Of a stretch of 18,158 nucleotides of DNA, positions 1-7,672 are shown piece by piece. Each line of letters begins with the position of its first letter. Position 1 is the first letter of the stretch. Origin of the DNA: JAVVTQ01 sp036653595 (lineage in GTDB: Bacteria > Bacillota > Clostridia > Oscillospirales > Ruminococcaceae); the NCBI GenBank assembly GCA_036653595.1, contig JAVVTQ010000031.1, positions 1-18,158 on the forward strand, given 5' to 3'. The translations under genes and the position numbers were made by a program. Under the pieces are notes generated by a model. It saw nothing but the letters and a program-made list of their open reading frames with translations, was not told the DNA's origin and searched no databases.

Positions 1-23
1 AACACAAAAAGGGGGAAATGCAG

Positions 24-995
24 ATGATTGATAAAAAACTAATGGTAGAGCTGGGCGGATTGCCCCAGAAAATACACATCAAGGGTGTGGACGAGAAAAA
101 CCCGGTGCTGCTATTTTTGCATGGCGGACCGGGAGTGTGCAACAGACACACTGTGATGACTACGCACGTCGACTTGACGGAGACTTTTACGGTTGTGGGC
201 TGGGATCAGCGCGGAAGCGGCGGCTCCTACAAAGGCGCAAAGGTTGAGACGCTTACCATAGACAGGCTTGTCGATGATGCGCACGAGCTCGTTTTGTGGC
301 TGTGCAAGGAGTTTAAAAAGGACAAGATTTTCATAATCGGCGGAAGCTGGGGGTCAGAGCTCGGAACATGGCTTGCATATCGCTACCCGGAGCACATCGC
401 GGCATATGTCGGTTTTGGCCAGCTTGTCAATGGCAGCCGAAATGAAGACCTGAGCTATGAATTCACTTTGGCCGCGGCACAAAAGGCGAACGATCAAAAG
501 GACATTGCAAAGCTCAAAGAGGTCGGCCCGCCTGTTAATGGCATGTATAAGGGCGGCTTTGACGGAATGATGGTTCAGCGCAAAATTATGATGAAGTACG
601 GCGGATATTCCCAGAGCAAGAAGAAGAGAAGCTATTTTCGCTCTATGATTGTCCCGATGGTGATGTCGCGAGAGTACAGCTTAAGTGACTTTATCGGCGT
701 GGCAAAGGGATACAAGTATGTTCTGACGGCGATGTGGCCGGAGGTGGGTGCAACAGATTTTGCAAAATCCTGCATAAAATTTAAAATACCGTACCTGATA
801 TTTGACGGTGTGCTCGACAAAAACACGCCCGCGGAACTTGTCGAGGACTACTTTAACCTCATCGAGGCACCGCAAAAAGAGCTGATATGGTTTGAAGAAT
901 CCGGACACAACCCAATGTCGGATGAGCCCGAGAAATTCAAATCGCTTTTGAGAGACAGACTTTTGGCAATAAGAGACAAGGAGAAAAACGTATGA
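24..995 (+). CDS. alpha/beta hydrolase, prolyl iminopeptidase-like (S33)
   Basis: Probable cytoplasmic serine hydrolase of the alpha/beta fold, closest in motifs to proline iminopeptidases, which remove N-terminal proline from small peptides. Counting from the ATG at 18, it shows the oxyanion-hole motif HGGPG (35-39), DQRGSGGS (63-70), the nucleophile elbow GGSWGS with Ser110, a probable acid Asp267 in FDGVLD, and the catalytic His297 in ESGHNP. The length of about 323 residues is normal for the family. The GGGGG at 11-15 lies only two bases from the ATG at 18 but eight from the ATG at 24, so I chose 24. There is no signal peptide. Its stop overlaps the start of the next gene by four bases (ATGA), so it is translationally coupled to the GPH symporter. 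This suggests processing of a compound that the symporter imports. The peptidase specificity is inferred from motifs only and another ester or amide substrate is possible. Confidence 0.85.
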   Translation: MIDKKLMVELGGLPQKIHIKGVDEKNPVLLFLHGGPGVCNRHTVMTTHVDLTETFTVVGWDQRGSGGSYKGAKVETLTIDRLVDDAHELVLWLCKEFKKDKIFIIGGSWGSELGTWLAYRYPEHIAAYVGFGQLVNGSRNEDLSYEFTLAAAQKANDQKDIAKLKEVGPPVNGMYKGGFDGMMVQRKIMMKYGGYSQSKKKRSYFRSMIVPMVMSREYSLSDFIGVAKGYKYVLTAMWPEVGATDFAKSCIKFKIPYLIFDGVLDKNTPAELVEDYFNLIEAPQKELIWFEESGHNPMSDEPEKFKSLLRDRLLAIRDKEKNV

Positions 996-2395
996 CTACG
1001 AAAAATAGCCTCACGGAGACTTCAAAAATCAGATTCAGCGAAAAGCTTGGGTTTGGTGCATTTTCGACAGCCAGCAACGTTGTATATCAATTCAAAAATT
1101 TGTACTACTTATTTTTTCTGACGAACGTTCTAAAGATAAATGTTGCTGCCGCGGGTTTGATACTCACAATCGGCACGATTTGGGATGCTGTGAATGATCC
1201 GCTGCTCGGATTTTGGTCCGTCAACCACAAGTTCAAAAACGGCGAGCGCTGCCGCCCCTTTGCTCTGTGGTTTGCGCTGCCATGGGCGGGCACCGTTGTG
1301 CTGCTGTTCTCGGATTTCAACGTCTCGGAGCGCGCAGCCGTCGTTATCGCGATGCTTATTTACATAGTATTTGAACTTTTCAACACGTTTGTCGGCATAC
1401 CCTACAACAGCATGGGTGGACTCGCGACAAACGTCGACTCGGAGAGACGCTCCATAAACGTGTACCGCAATCTGGGCGGCTGCTTGGGCTCCGGAATCGG
1501 CGCTGTGGGCTGCCTGCCACTGCTCAACTTTTTCGGTGCACTTGATGAAAAGGGCAATCTGATTGACGCACACAGCTCGCGCGGGTTCCTCTATGCGGCT
1601 ATTGTCATGGGTGTCGTCTGCCTAATCGGTTGCTTTATACACTATTTTACAACAAAAGAGCGGGTCAAGCCGTTGGCAAATGCTGAGGAGAAGCTCAAGG
1701 TTGCAGAAGTTGTGAAAATGCTCTTCCACTGCAAGTCTTGGATTATGAATACTCTTTACATAATCTGCTATGGCGTTATAAGCCTGATGCTCATGTCTTG
1801 CATCAACTATTACGCAACATATATTGTTGGAAGCACGGCGTCGGCCACGATTGTGATGGCGGTTTATCTCGTCGCTTCGATAGTCGCGACGCTGCTTGTG
1901 GCGCCAATCGACAAGCTGCTCGGCAGAAAGAGGACAATGATATTCGGCGCACTGCTTTTCATTGCAGGAAAAATCTGGTTTATCTTTGACCCATACGCAA
2001 TAGGTGCGCTTTATGTAAATGCCATAACTGTCGGAATGGCAGTCTCCATAACATTTGTTATGTTCAACACAAACCGCAACAATATAGTAGACCTCATCGA
2101 GTGGAACGACGGAAGACGACTTGACAGTATCGTCTCCACAGCCGACAACCTTGCAAGCAAGCTCGCAACGGCCGGAGCAACATTGATGATAACGTCCGCT
2201 CTTTCATTCAATGGCTTCGACGCCGAACTTGAAGTGCTGCCTGCTGCGGCAGTCAACACGATAAATGCATTTCTGGGCTGGGTACCTATGCTCATCGCAG
2301 TGGTAATGCTCGTCATTGTCTGCTATCTCAACATCGACAAGGACATGAAAAAGATGAATGATGAAAAGAAACAGGGCGTGCCGGAGCGCACATAA
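992..2395 (+). CDS. GPH-family (MelB-like) sugar:cation symporter
   Basis: Secondary transporter of the glycoside-pentoside-hexuronide:cation symporter family in the MFS superfamily, expected in the cytoplasmic membrane. Of 467 residues, most are hydrophobic and fit about 12 membrane segments. Family signatures are visible: DAVNDPLLG (65-73) followed by RCRPF (86-90), PYNSMGG (137-143) with ERRSINVYR (151-159), and in the second half DLIEWNDGRRLDS (367-379), with K390 further on. These are the regions that form the cation and sugar sites in MelB. The C-terminal tail (450-467) is charged and cytosolic. It overlaps the upstream hydrolase by four bases and is followed by a terminator at 2422-2468, so the two genes form the 3' end of an operon whose promoter is outside the window. 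The substrate (a glycoside, hexuronide or other solute) cannot be read from the sequence. Confidence 0.9.
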   Translation: MTTKNSLTETSKIRFSEKLGFGAFSTASNVVYQFKNLYYLFFLTNVLKINVAAAGLILTIGTIWDAVNDPLLGFWSVNHKFKNGERCRPFALWFALPWAGTVVLLFSDFNVSERAAVVIAMLIYIVFELFNTFVGIPYNSMGGLATNVDSERRSINVYRNLGGCLGSGIGAVGCLPLLNFFGALDEKGNLIDAHSSRGFLYAAIVMGVVCLIGCFIHYFTTKERVKPLANAEEKLKVAEVVKMLFHCKSWIMNTLYIICYGVISLMLMSCINYYATYIVGSTASATIVMAVYLVASIVATLLVAPIDKLLGRKRTMIFGALLFIAGKIWFIFDPYAIGALYVNAITVGMAVSITFVMFNTNRNNIVDLIEWNDGRRLDSIVSTADNLASKLATAGATLMITSALSFNGFDAELEVLPAAAVNTINAFLGWVPMLIAVVMLVIVCYLNIDKDMKKMNDEKKQGVPERT

Positions 2396-2421
2396 TAAAA
2401 AGCAGGCCTTGGATATCGAAC

Positions 2422-2468
2422 AAAAAAGCGGAGACAGCCACTTAGTTGTGACTGTCCCCGCTTTTTTA
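2422..2468 (+). terminator. intrinsic terminator after the symporter
   Basis: The arms GCGGAGACAGCCAC and GTGACTGTCCCCGC are complementary except at two A-C positions, and are flanked by A6 on the left and T6 on the right. It stops the hydrolase-symporter operon 27 bases past the stop codon. Read on the minus strand, the two mismatches become G-U pairs and the flanking run is also T-rich, so it is probably bidirectional, although no minus-strand gene lies next to it. Confidence 0.85.
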
Positions 2469-2514
2469 TATGTTAATAAAAGAAGCTTGACTTTGCGGCT
2501 TTTTTGGCAGATTT

Positions 2515-2561
2515 TATTATGCCTGTCATGTTCTAAACCCCATGCCCTGACAGGCATAATA
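2515..2561. repeat. perfect 14-bp inverted repeat in intergenic region
   Basis: The arms at 2515-2528 and 2548-2561 (TATTATGCCTGTCA and its exact complement) enclose a 19-base loop containing CATG. There is no following T run, so this is not a standard terminator. It lies in the 404-base gap between the symporter and the membrane protein. The gap also holds the terminator at 2422-2468 and the promoter and leader of the next gene. Nothing else is recognisable in 2562-2664. Possible roles are an operator, a processing site, or a remnant of a small palindromic element. Confidence 0.6.
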
Positions 2562-2664
2562 CACCATTGAGGCAGAATTTCAGCACAAGGTCGGCGATTA
2601 CCGGAAAAAGGCATATTTTAGGGCAAAACTGCATTAAATATAGAGTATAACGGACAGTATTGTG

Positions 2665-2693
2665 TTGATATTAACAATAAATTATGATATAAT
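2665..2693 (+). promoter_or_regulatory. sigma-A promoter of the membrane protein gene
   Basis: TTGATA (2665-2670), a 17-base spacer, and TATAAT (2688-2693) with an extended TGa at 2685-2687. This is a near-consensus housekeeping promoter. The predicted transcript starts near 2700, leaving a leader of about 100 bases before the ATG at 2800. Confidence 0.8.
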
Positions 2694-2726
2694 TATTAAC
2701 AAAACAGAGGCGGTTTCACGGCAAAA

Positions 2727-2755
2727 AGAGCTCATTTTGTCCAGCAGAATGCTCT
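2727..2755 (+). promoter_or_regulatory. hairpin in the 5' leader of the membrane protein gene
   Basis: AGAG, a two-base bulge and CATTTTG pair with CAGAATG and CTCT around a TCCAG loop, giving about 11 pairs with one G-U. AACAGAG (2703-2709) can also pair with CTCTGTT (2752-2758), so two exclusive pairings exist. There is no T run, and I cannot assign it to a known riboswitch class. Confidence 0.4.
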
Positions 2756-2799
2756 GTTGCGTCGATGCCGAGCTGTTATAAAATTAAAGGAGAGAAAAA

Positions 2800-3618
2800 A
2801 TGTCTAGCAATAAACTGCCGGTCAAGGCACAGCACAGAAACCAGAACATTCTTCTGCTCATACTCACCAGTGCGTTCACGCTGACTGCGATGCTGGCTTC
2901 GGCGCAGCCGATTCTTGTGAACATAGTGGTCAACGTGGTTCTCCCGATTTCCATATTGATTTTCGGCAAGCTCGTTTTCTTTGAGAGGCTGAAGCTCACC
3001 ACGCTGACTGTTTTGCGCATTGCCATAGTTTTTTCGGTGTTCAACATCCTCGACCGCCAGCTCTTTGTAAACATTGTACTTATTTTCCTCGCGCTCAATA
3101 TAATGGAAGCGACTTTGACTGACATATTCAGGTATAAGAGATACCTAAACGGAATATCGGGCATTGCGCTCGCCGCATCCGTGTTTTTCCTCAGAGGCAC
3201 ATGGATTGACTTGACCGGCTTGGAGCTTGGCTTTTTTTCAAAGTTTATGCATATGTATGAGTTCCACGCAGCAACGCTCATCGGAACAATCTGCTGGATA
3301 ATCGCGTATACGATTTGGAACTGGATATTCGTCACAAATGAGTTTTCCGATTCTGTTGCAAAGCTGCACGTGGGTATTCTCGCGGCGCCTATTCTCGGAA
3401 GCTTGATAACAGGTAATCCCGGATTCTGGCTCACATTCCGCGCAGGCTCGCTCGCTTTTGGCGGCTGCTTTCAGATAGCAGAAAAGGAATATGTCGAGGA
3501 GAGCCTCGCCAGCACCAAGTTCAGCAAATTTGTGGCCTTCACAAAGAAAAACAGCTCGCAGGTTGTCTTTATGATAATCAACGTAGCGCTGCTCGCCGTA
3601 GCCAGCTTTTTGAAATAA
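2800..3618 (+). CDS. polytopic membrane protein of unknown function
   Basis: I do not recognise the family. The 272-residue protein is very hydrophobic. Likely membrane segments lie near 17-36, 38-61, 68-84, 88-108, 118-134, 155-178, 190-206, 208-226 and 252-271, with a short basic N-terminus (KLPVKAQHR) and a basic stretch RYKRY (111-115) in a cytosolic loop. No catalytic motif, transporter signature or conserved Cys/His cluster stands out. A strong ribosome site AAAGGAGAG (2786-2794) supports the ATG at 2800. It is expressed alone from the near-consensus promoter at 2665-2693, with an approximately 100-base structured leader. No plus-strand terminator with a clear T run follows, so some readthrough toward hypB is possible. 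The long antisense reading frame beneath it is a shadow. Confidence 0.8.
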   Translation: MSSNKLPVKAQHRNQNILLLILTSAFTLTAMLASAQPILVNIVVNVVLPISILIFGKLVFFERLKLTTLTVLRIAIVFSVFNILDRQLFVNIVLIFLALNIMEATLTDIFRYKRYLNGISGIALAASVFFLRGTWIDLTGLELGFFSKFMHMYEFHAATLIGTICWIIAYTIWNWIFVTNEFSDSVAKLHVGILAAPILGSLITGNPGFWLTFRAGSLAFGGCFQIAEKEYVEESLASTKFSKFVAFTKKNSSQVVFMIINVALLAVASFLK

Positions 3619-3619
3619 G

Positions 3620-3645
3620 AAAAAATGTGTGCGCAGCCCGCACAC
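3620..3645 (-). terminator. intrinsic terminator on the minus strand
   Basis: On the minus strand, GTGTGCG, a five-base loop and CGCACAC (3627-3645) are followed by A and then T6 (3625-3620). In the plus direction there is no T run, so it does not terminate the membrane protein transcript. No minus-strand protein gene precedes it, which implies a non-coding transcript or a dispersed repeat carrying its own terminator. Confidence 0.6.
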
Positions 3646-3806
3646 GCAAAAGCACATTATCTTTACGTGCAAGCAAAAGCCCGTGGCTCGCGCCATAAGC
3701 ATTGATGAGAATTGTGTTCGAAAAACCAATGGAGCCAAAGTCCCGGCTTAAAGGCTGTCGACTTTTGAGACGGTCCGAGGGGACGGCAAAAGCCGTCCCC
3801 TCGGTG
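3620..3806 (-). ncRNA. candidate structured non-coding RNA or dispersed intergenic repeat
   Basis: Read on the minus strand, this stretch begins with a perfect 13-bp hairpin (3775-3804, CCGAGGGGACGGC with a four-base TTTT loop). It continues through AGCC/GGCT and TGGC-GCGA-GCCA pairings, the latter with a GNRA-type loop, and ends with the terminator at 3620-3645. I see no convincing promoter near 3810-3850 and no coding signal: the overlapping reading frames are low-quality and lack ribosome sites. It sits between two plus-strand genes. The alternative is a plus-strand leader of hypB or a repeat copied around the genome. The class is not recognised. Confidence 0.35.
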
Positions 3807-3900
3807 TGCATATATATGATGTGCGGTCTGCGAAATCGCCGCTTTCGCGCTTGCCTGCGGCAATAAAGGCAGAGCTACTTTAAAACGGAGGAAATGAAAA

Positions 3901-4575
3901 TTGGACAGCTATAGAGTTCTGGAAATAAAGAGAAGCGTTTTTGCAGACAACGACGCGAGGGCGCAGCTGTTGCGGGAAAACTTGAAAAAAGAAAAGACAT
4001 TTCTTTTAAATTTCATGTCTTCGCCCGGTGCCGGAAAGACGACCGTGCTCACAAAAACAATCAATGCGCTAAAAGACGAGCTGAGAATAGGCGTGATGGA
4101 GGCTGATATCGACTCCGACGTCGACGCGCACACAATTTCGCAGACCGGAGTCAAGGTAATTCAGCTGCACACGGGCGGTATGTGCCATTTGGATGCCGAT
4201 ATGACGATGCAGGGTCTTGAGGGACTGGGGACGGATAACGTGGATCTCGCGATTCTGGAAAATGTGGGCAACCTTGTTTGCCCTGCGGAATTTGACACAG
4301 GAGCCGTCAAAAATGCAATGATTCTCAGTGTCCCGGAGGGCGATGACAAGCCATTGAAATACCCACTTATGTTTTCGATATGCAGTGCGCTTATCATCAA
4401 CAAAATTGATGTTCTCCCGTATTTTGATTTCGATTTGGACGCGTGCGAGGAGCGTGTGAGAAAGCTGAACCCAAATATAAAAATCATCAGGATGTCCGCA
4501 AAAACAGGCGAGGGAATTGACGAGTGGACAGACTGGCTGCGCTCGCAGGCAAAGGCCTGGAATGAGAGCATATAG
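3901..4575 (+). CDS. hypB: HypB, nickel-incorporation GTPase
   Basis: SIMIBI-class GTPase that works with HypA to load nickel into metalloenzymes, classically [NiFe]-hydrogenase. Visible motifs are the P-loop SSPGAGKT (40-47), EADIDSD (67-73), the metal-site residues Cys95-His96 in GGMCH, NVGNLVCP with Cys127, NKID (167-170), and SAKTGEG (199-205). Cys-His plus a later Cys is the conserved G-domain metal site of the family. The N-terminal CxxCGC high-affinity nickel motif and any histidine-rich tract are absent, as in many archaeal and clostridial forms. Length is 224 residues. The start is TTG at 3901, nine bases after GGAGG (3887-3891). The nearer ATG at 3894 is out of frame and reaches a stop after six codons. 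It is the first gene of a three-gene cluster with the oxidoreductase 41 bases downstream and hypA after that. Confidence 0.93.
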   Translation: MDSYRVLEIKRSVFADNDARAQLLRENLKKEKTFLLNFMSSPGAGKTTVLTKTINALKDELRIGVMEADIDSDVDAHTISQTGVKVIQLHTGGMCHLDADMTMQGLEGLGTDNVDLAILENVGNLVCPAEFDTGAVKNAMILSVPEGDDKPLKYPLMFSICSALIINKIDVLPYFDFDLDACEERVRKLNPNIKIIRMSAKTGEGIDEWTDWLRSQAKAWNESI

Positions 4576-4616
4576 CAGGTGCGAACATAAAATATACTAT
4601 GAGGAGCAGTAGAAAT

Positions 4617-7295
4617 ATGGAATTGAGGCCAAAGATAGTCAAGCTCGCAAAGATGGTAGGCGGACTGACGGGAATGATCAATAAAATTGACGAAAATGCC
4701 CCCGAATATTATTCGCTCGACTGCTGTGTCTCCGACGAGCAGGCCGACATTGCACTGACAATGGGTCTGCGCAAGCCGCGCACGGCCGAATATATCGCCC
4801 AAAAGAGCGGAAAATCGGTAGAGGAGGCCAGAAAGATAGCGATGGAGCTCGCACAGATAGGCGTTTGCAAGGTCTATCGCGGCGAGACGGGTGAGGACGT
4901 GTTTTTTGTTCAGATTTTCGCACCCGGCATACTCGAAATGATGGTCAACAACGACGAGCAGCTCAAAAAGTACCCGCAAATTGCAAAAGCGTTTGAGGAA
5001 TACACGCGCGTGCGCATTTCCGCAATAGCGCCGAAGCTTCCTATGGGCGCAGCCATGATGCGCGTGATTCCTGTCGAGGCAGCCATAAAGAGCGATGCAA
5101 AAAGCGTGTCCTACGAGCAGATATCATATTATTTAGACAAGTATGACATATATTCCGTGTCGGATTGCTCCTGCCGCAAATCGCGCAGAATCCTAGGACA
5201 GGGCTGCGGACACCTAGAAGCTGACATGTGCATACAGCTGGGCACCGGCGCAGAATATTACATACGCACCGGCAGAGCAAGACAGGTTACACGCGCCGAG
5301 GTTGAGGAAATATTGAAGCGCGCCGAGGAGAACGGTCTGATGCACCAAATGCCGAATATCGAGGGGCTTGGCGAGTCGGCGGCGATTTGCAACTGCTGTG
5401 CATGCTCATGCTTTGCGATGAGAGTTGCGACTATGTTTAAGTCGCCCGATGCCATCCGCTCGAACTATGTCTCACAGGTAGACAAGGAAAAGTGTGTTGC
5501 CTGCGGACAGTGCGTCGAGAATTGCCCGACAAACGCCTTGAAGCTGGGACAAAAGCTCTGTACAAAAAGCCCGATAGTAGTCAAGGACTACGACAAGGCG
5601 CGCGACCACGTTTGGAATGAGAAGGACTGGAATGTCGATTACCGCGAAAACAGGAAGAATGTCGTTGAAAGCGGGACGGCTCCGTGCAAGACCGCCTGTC
5701 CGGCGCACATTGCGGTGCAGGGCTATATCAAGCTCGCGTCGCAGGGAAAATACACTGAAGCGCTGGAACTCATAAAAAAGGAGAACCCGTTTCCTGCGGT
5801 TTGCGGGAGAATTTGTCCGCGAAGCTGCGAGACTGCCTGCACCAGAGGCGACATCGACAAGCCGATAGCCATTGACGAAATCAAAAAGTTCATCGCAGAT
5901 CAGGAGCTTGACAGAGCTGTGCGCTTCGTTCCGGCAAAACGCCATGACTACGCAAAGCCCGTTGCCATAATCGGAGCGGGGCCTGCCGGAATGTCCTGTG
6001 CCTATTATCTCGCAATAGACGGCTACAAGGTGACAGTGTTCGAAAAGCAGAAAAAGCTCGGCGGCATGCTAACGCTTGGCATTCCGTCTTTCAGACTTGA
6101 AAAGGATGTCGTCAACGAGGAGATAGAAGTTTTAAAAGAAATGGGAGTTCAATTCAAGACGGGCGTTGAGGTGGGCAAGGATGTCTCACTCAAGGAACTA
6201 AGAGAGCAGGGATTCAAGGCTTTTTATCTCGCAATTGGTGCTCAGGGCGGCAAAAAACTGGGTATAGAGGGCGAGGACGCCAAAAATGTCATAGCGGGAG
6301 TTGACTTTTTGCGCGATGTCAATCTCGGCAGGGATGCAAAACTAAATGGCAAAGTCGTAGTCATCGGCGGCGGCAATGTTGCGATAGATGTGGCGAGAAC
6401 AGCCGTCAGAGAGGGCGCCGGTACTGTTGAGATGTTCTGTCTCGAAAATCGTCAGGAGATGCCGGCGCTGGGCGAGGAAATCGAGGAGGCGCTGGAAGAA
6501 GACATCACAATATGCAATTCATGGGGACCGAAGCGCATAGTCGAAAAAAACGGCAAGGTCACCGGCGTCGAGTTTAAAAAATGTGTGGCGGCCTTTGACA
6601 AAGACGGCAGATTCAACCCGCAATATGACGAGAATGAGACAAAAACAGTCTTGGCGGATGTTGTGCTTCTGTCTATCGGACAGACAATCGAGTGGGGCAC
6701 CATGCTTGAAAACAGCGGCGTTGAACTAAACCGAAACGGCACAGGCAAGGCGGACGCAGTCACGTACCAGACAGGCGAGCCTGATATATTTATAGGCGGC
6801 GATGTTTACACAGGACCTAAATTTGCCATCGATGCTATTGCGGCAGGAAAACAGGCGGCAATTTCAATTCACCGCTTTGTGCAGCCCGGACAGAGCCTGA
6901 CCTTTGGGCGCGACAGGAGAGAGTATCACGCACTCGACAAGGAAAATCTTGTCGTCGAGGGCTTTGACACAACACCGAGACAGACGGCGGGGCACACTCC
7001 CGCTGACCGCAAGTCCTTTAAGGATTCCCGCGTGACGTTTACCGAGGAGCAGATGAAGCTTGAAACCGAGCGCTGCCTGGGCTGCGGAGCTGTGCAGGTC
7101 GACGAGTACATGTGTGTCGGCTGCGGACAATGCACAACAAAGTGCAAATTTGACGCCATAACGCTGCGGAAAAAATACGACAACTTTGCGCCTGTTTTTG
7201 AGCAACTTCCTATACAGGTTGCAAAATATGCCGTCAAGCGCTCAGGGAAGATAGCGGCGGAATCGGTCAGGGATATCTTCAAGAAAAAAGACTGA
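4617..7295 (+). CDS. FAD-dependent GltD-like oxidoreductase with multiple Fe-S domains
   Basis: Large cytoplasmic flavoprotein related to the glutamate synthase small subunit and NfnB/SudA-type enzymes. Residues are counted from the ATG at 4617. The N-terminal 120 residues resemble a winged-helix fold. Then come a Cys-rich region (Cys184, 186, 197, 205 and a CNCCACSC cluster at 258-265), a ferredoxin motif CVACGQCVENCP (293-304), a GltD-type Fe-S domain (Cys357, 361, 396, 400, 404, 408), an FAD site IGAGPAG (452-458), an NAD(P) site IGGGNVA (583-589), and a C-terminal cluster pair (Cys820, 823, 833, 836, 839, 843). The in-frame ATG at 4599 overlaps the ribosome site GAGGAG (4601-4606), so I chose 4617. 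Lying between hypB and hypA, it probably moves electrons between NAD(P)H and ferredoxin or a partner enzyme. Its substrate is unknown and no glutamate synthase large subunit is present. Confidence 0.88.
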   Translation: MELRPKIVKLAKMVGGLTGMINKIDENAPEYYSLDCCVSDEQADIALTMGLRKPRTAEYIAQKSGKSVEEARKIAMELAQIGVCKVYRGETGEDVFFVQIFAPGILEMMVNNDEQLKKYPQIAKAFEEYTRVRISAIAPKLPMGAAMMRVIPVEAAIKSDAKSVSYEQISYYLDKYDIYSVSDCSCRKSRRILGQGCGHLEADMCIQLGTGAEYYIRTGRARQVTRAEVEEILKRAEENGLMHQMPNIEGLGESAAICNCCACSCFAMRVATMFKSPDAIRSNYVSQVDKEKCVACGQCVENCPTNALKLGQKLCTKSPIVVKDYDKARDHVWNEKDWNVDYRENRKNVVESGTAPCKTACPAHIAVQGYIKLASQGKYTEALELIKKENPFPAVCGRICPRSCETACTRGDIDKPIAIDEIKKFIADQELDRAVRFVPAKRHDYAKPVAIIGAGPAGMSCAYYLAIDGYKVTVFEKQKKLGGMLTLGIPSFRLEKDVVNEEIEVLKEMGVQFKTGVEVGKDVSLKELREQGFKAFYLAIGAQGGKKLGIEGEDAKNVIAGVDFLRDVNLGRDAKLNGKVVVIGGGNVAIDVARTAVREGAGTVEMFCLENRQEMPALGEEIEEALEEDITICNSWGPKRIVEKNGKVTGVEFKKCVAAFDKDGRFNPQYDENETKTVLADVVLLSIGQTIEWGTMLENSGVELNRNGTGKADAVTYQTGEPDIFIGGDVYTGPKFAIDAIAAGKQAAISIHRFVQPGQSLTFGRDRREYHALDKENLVVEGFDTTPRQTAGHTPADRKSFKDSRVTFTEEQMKLETERCLGCGAVQVDEYMCVGCGQCTTKCKFDAITLRKKYDNFAPVFEQLPIQVAKYAVKRSGKIAAESVRDIFKKKD

Positions 7296-7327
7296 ATTTT
7301 GTTTTCGAAAATGAAAGAGGGCAGATG

Positions 7328-7669
7328 ATGCACGAGTTGGGAATTATCAGTGCAATGGTGAAGACGGTTGAGAACATTGCTATTGAAGAAAAATTGACAA
7401 AGATAGAAAAAATCGTTCTTCAGGTCGGCGAGCTTTCAGGAATGGTTCCCGAGTACATCGAGAACTGTTATCCGGCCGCCGTCTACAAGACCTTTTTGGA
7501 GGACACAGAGCTGGAGCTTGAAATTATTCCGGGACAGGTCCGCTGCTGTGACTGCTCGCAAGAGTTCAACGCCGTGAAATATGATTTGAAATGTCCCGAA
7601 TGTGGGTCAAATCACCTCGAAGCATTGAGCGGGCGGGAGTTCATCATAAAAGAAATTATAGCTTGCTGA
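7328..7669 (+). CDS. hypA: HypA, nickel-delivery/zinc metallochaperone
   Basis: Small nickel chaperone, partner of HypB. The start was set at the second ATG (7328) because HypA proteins begin Met-His-Glu and His2 is a nickel ligand. It is also six bases from the ribosome site GAGGG (7317-7321), against three for the ATG at 7325. At 113 residues it has the standard length. The structural zinc site has two CxxC pairs, Cys73/Cys76 and Cys89/Cys92, separated by 12 residues, with an extra Cys74 next to the first. It is the last gene of the hypB-oxidoreductase-hypA cluster, 32 bases after the oxidoreductase stop, and is followed at once by a strong terminator. No hypC, D, E, F or hydrogenase subunit is in the window, so the client enzyme is encoded elsewhere. 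Confidence 0.95.
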   Translation: MHELGIISAMVKTVENIAIEEKLTKIEKIVLQVGELSGMVPEYIENCYPAAVYKTFLEDTELELEIIPGQVRCCDCSQEFNAVKYDLKCPECGSNHLEALSGREFIIKEIIAC

Positions 7670-7672
7670 AAA

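Noticed and set aside
2784..3434. 216-codon minus-strand reading frame under the membrane protein
   Set aside because: The plus-strand frame has promoter, ribosome site and membrane-protein composition. The antisense frame has none of these.
3578..3863. Two minus-strand reading frames of 77 and 66 codons in the hypB upstream gap
   Set aside because: They overlap a perfect hairpin and a terminator, lack ribosome sites, and look like translated structured RNA or repeat rather than protein.
4161..4979. 272-codon minus-strand reading frame across the hypB/oxidoreductase junction
   Set aside because: It is antisense to two clearly identified genes, has no ribosome site, and its translation resembles no family. 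It is a shadow of codon bias.
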